NCBI GenBank assembly: GCA_030598885.1
Contig: JAUVOZ010000124.1
Span: 1-6,109, forward strand
Length of the DNA: 6,109 nucleotides
Direction of reading: 5' to 3'
From: Anaerolineae bacterium
GTDB taxonomy: Bacteria > Chloroflexota > Anaerolineae > Anaerolineales > E44-bin32
The notes beneath the pieces were generated by a model, which was given only the letters and a program-made list of their open reading frames with translations, made no database searches and had not been told where the DNA came from. Both the position numbers and the translations under genes were made by a program. Of the stretch, positions 6,062 through 6,109 are shown piece by piece (within the stretch, counting starts at the first letter, position 1; each line of letters begins with the position of its first letter).

Positions 6062-6109
6062 CGGGACGAACACCGGTAAGACCATCCGGTGCGAACGGCG
6101 GTCTTCGAC
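6062..6109 (+). repeat. Structured GC-rich intergenic repeat, copy 2 (cut by window end)
   Basis: This is the direct repeat of 5956-6003, offset by 106 bases. The first 40 bases are identical. The differences are C to T at 6102 and G to A at 6108, which face each other in the second hairpin (GGTC-TTC-GAC) and so keep the pairing. The copy reaches the window edge, so its right end is unknown. It is preceded by another small hairpin, CGCGA-TGC-TCGCG (6051-6063), which overlaps its first two bases. Confidence 0.75.

Noticed and set aside
5956..6109. CRISPR array
   Set aside because: Only two copies, a unit of at least 48 bases containing two hairpins, a single 58-base gap with its own structure, and no cas genes.

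Overview
The window looks like chromosomal DNA from a bacterium, most likely a member of the Chloroflexota. The reasons are the linker style of the primase, a roughly 24-residue insertion before the QEPMSLETPVG segment of the sigma factor, and GC-rich palindromic intergenic repeats. This placement rests on remembered family features and no search was run. Five protein genes are supported: one is cut by the left edge and four are complete.

Bases 3-3023 (+) carry the end of a macromolecular synthesis operon: the 3' part of dnaG (primase) and, 18 bases on, a complete primary sigma factor gene (rpoD/sigA type). This pairs DNA replication initiation with housekeeping transcription, as in many bacteria. 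No rpsU is visible here. Bases 3055-4845 (-) hold a convergent gene for a B12-binding-domain/radical SAM protein, resembling the family I know as TIGR04190, of unknown function. It starts at TTG behind a strong ribosome binding site. Only 31 bases separate the two convergent stop codons, and I see no clear terminator hairpin there.

Bases 4846-5188 are a divergent intergenic region of 343 bases. It contains three copies of the octamer ATAAGAAC, two of them as an inverted pair, and a plausible promoter for the rightward genes. Bases 5189-5838 (+) hold a tight two-gene unit: an acylphosphatase and a Mth938-like (DUF498/AAMDC-type) protein, 5 bases apart, with the second gene's ribosome binding site inside the first gene's end.

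The final 271 bases appear non-coding. They hold two copies of a structured GC-rich repeat about 48 bases long, 106 bases apart. One copy sits inside a 12-bp perfect inverted repeat. The only two differences between the copies lie at paired positions of a predicted hairpin (C:G in one, T:A in the other), so the fold seems to be what is conserved. This is the most unusual thing in the window. Otherwise it is mostly conserved housekeeping sequence, and I see no defence system, phage, insertion sequence or RNA gene.
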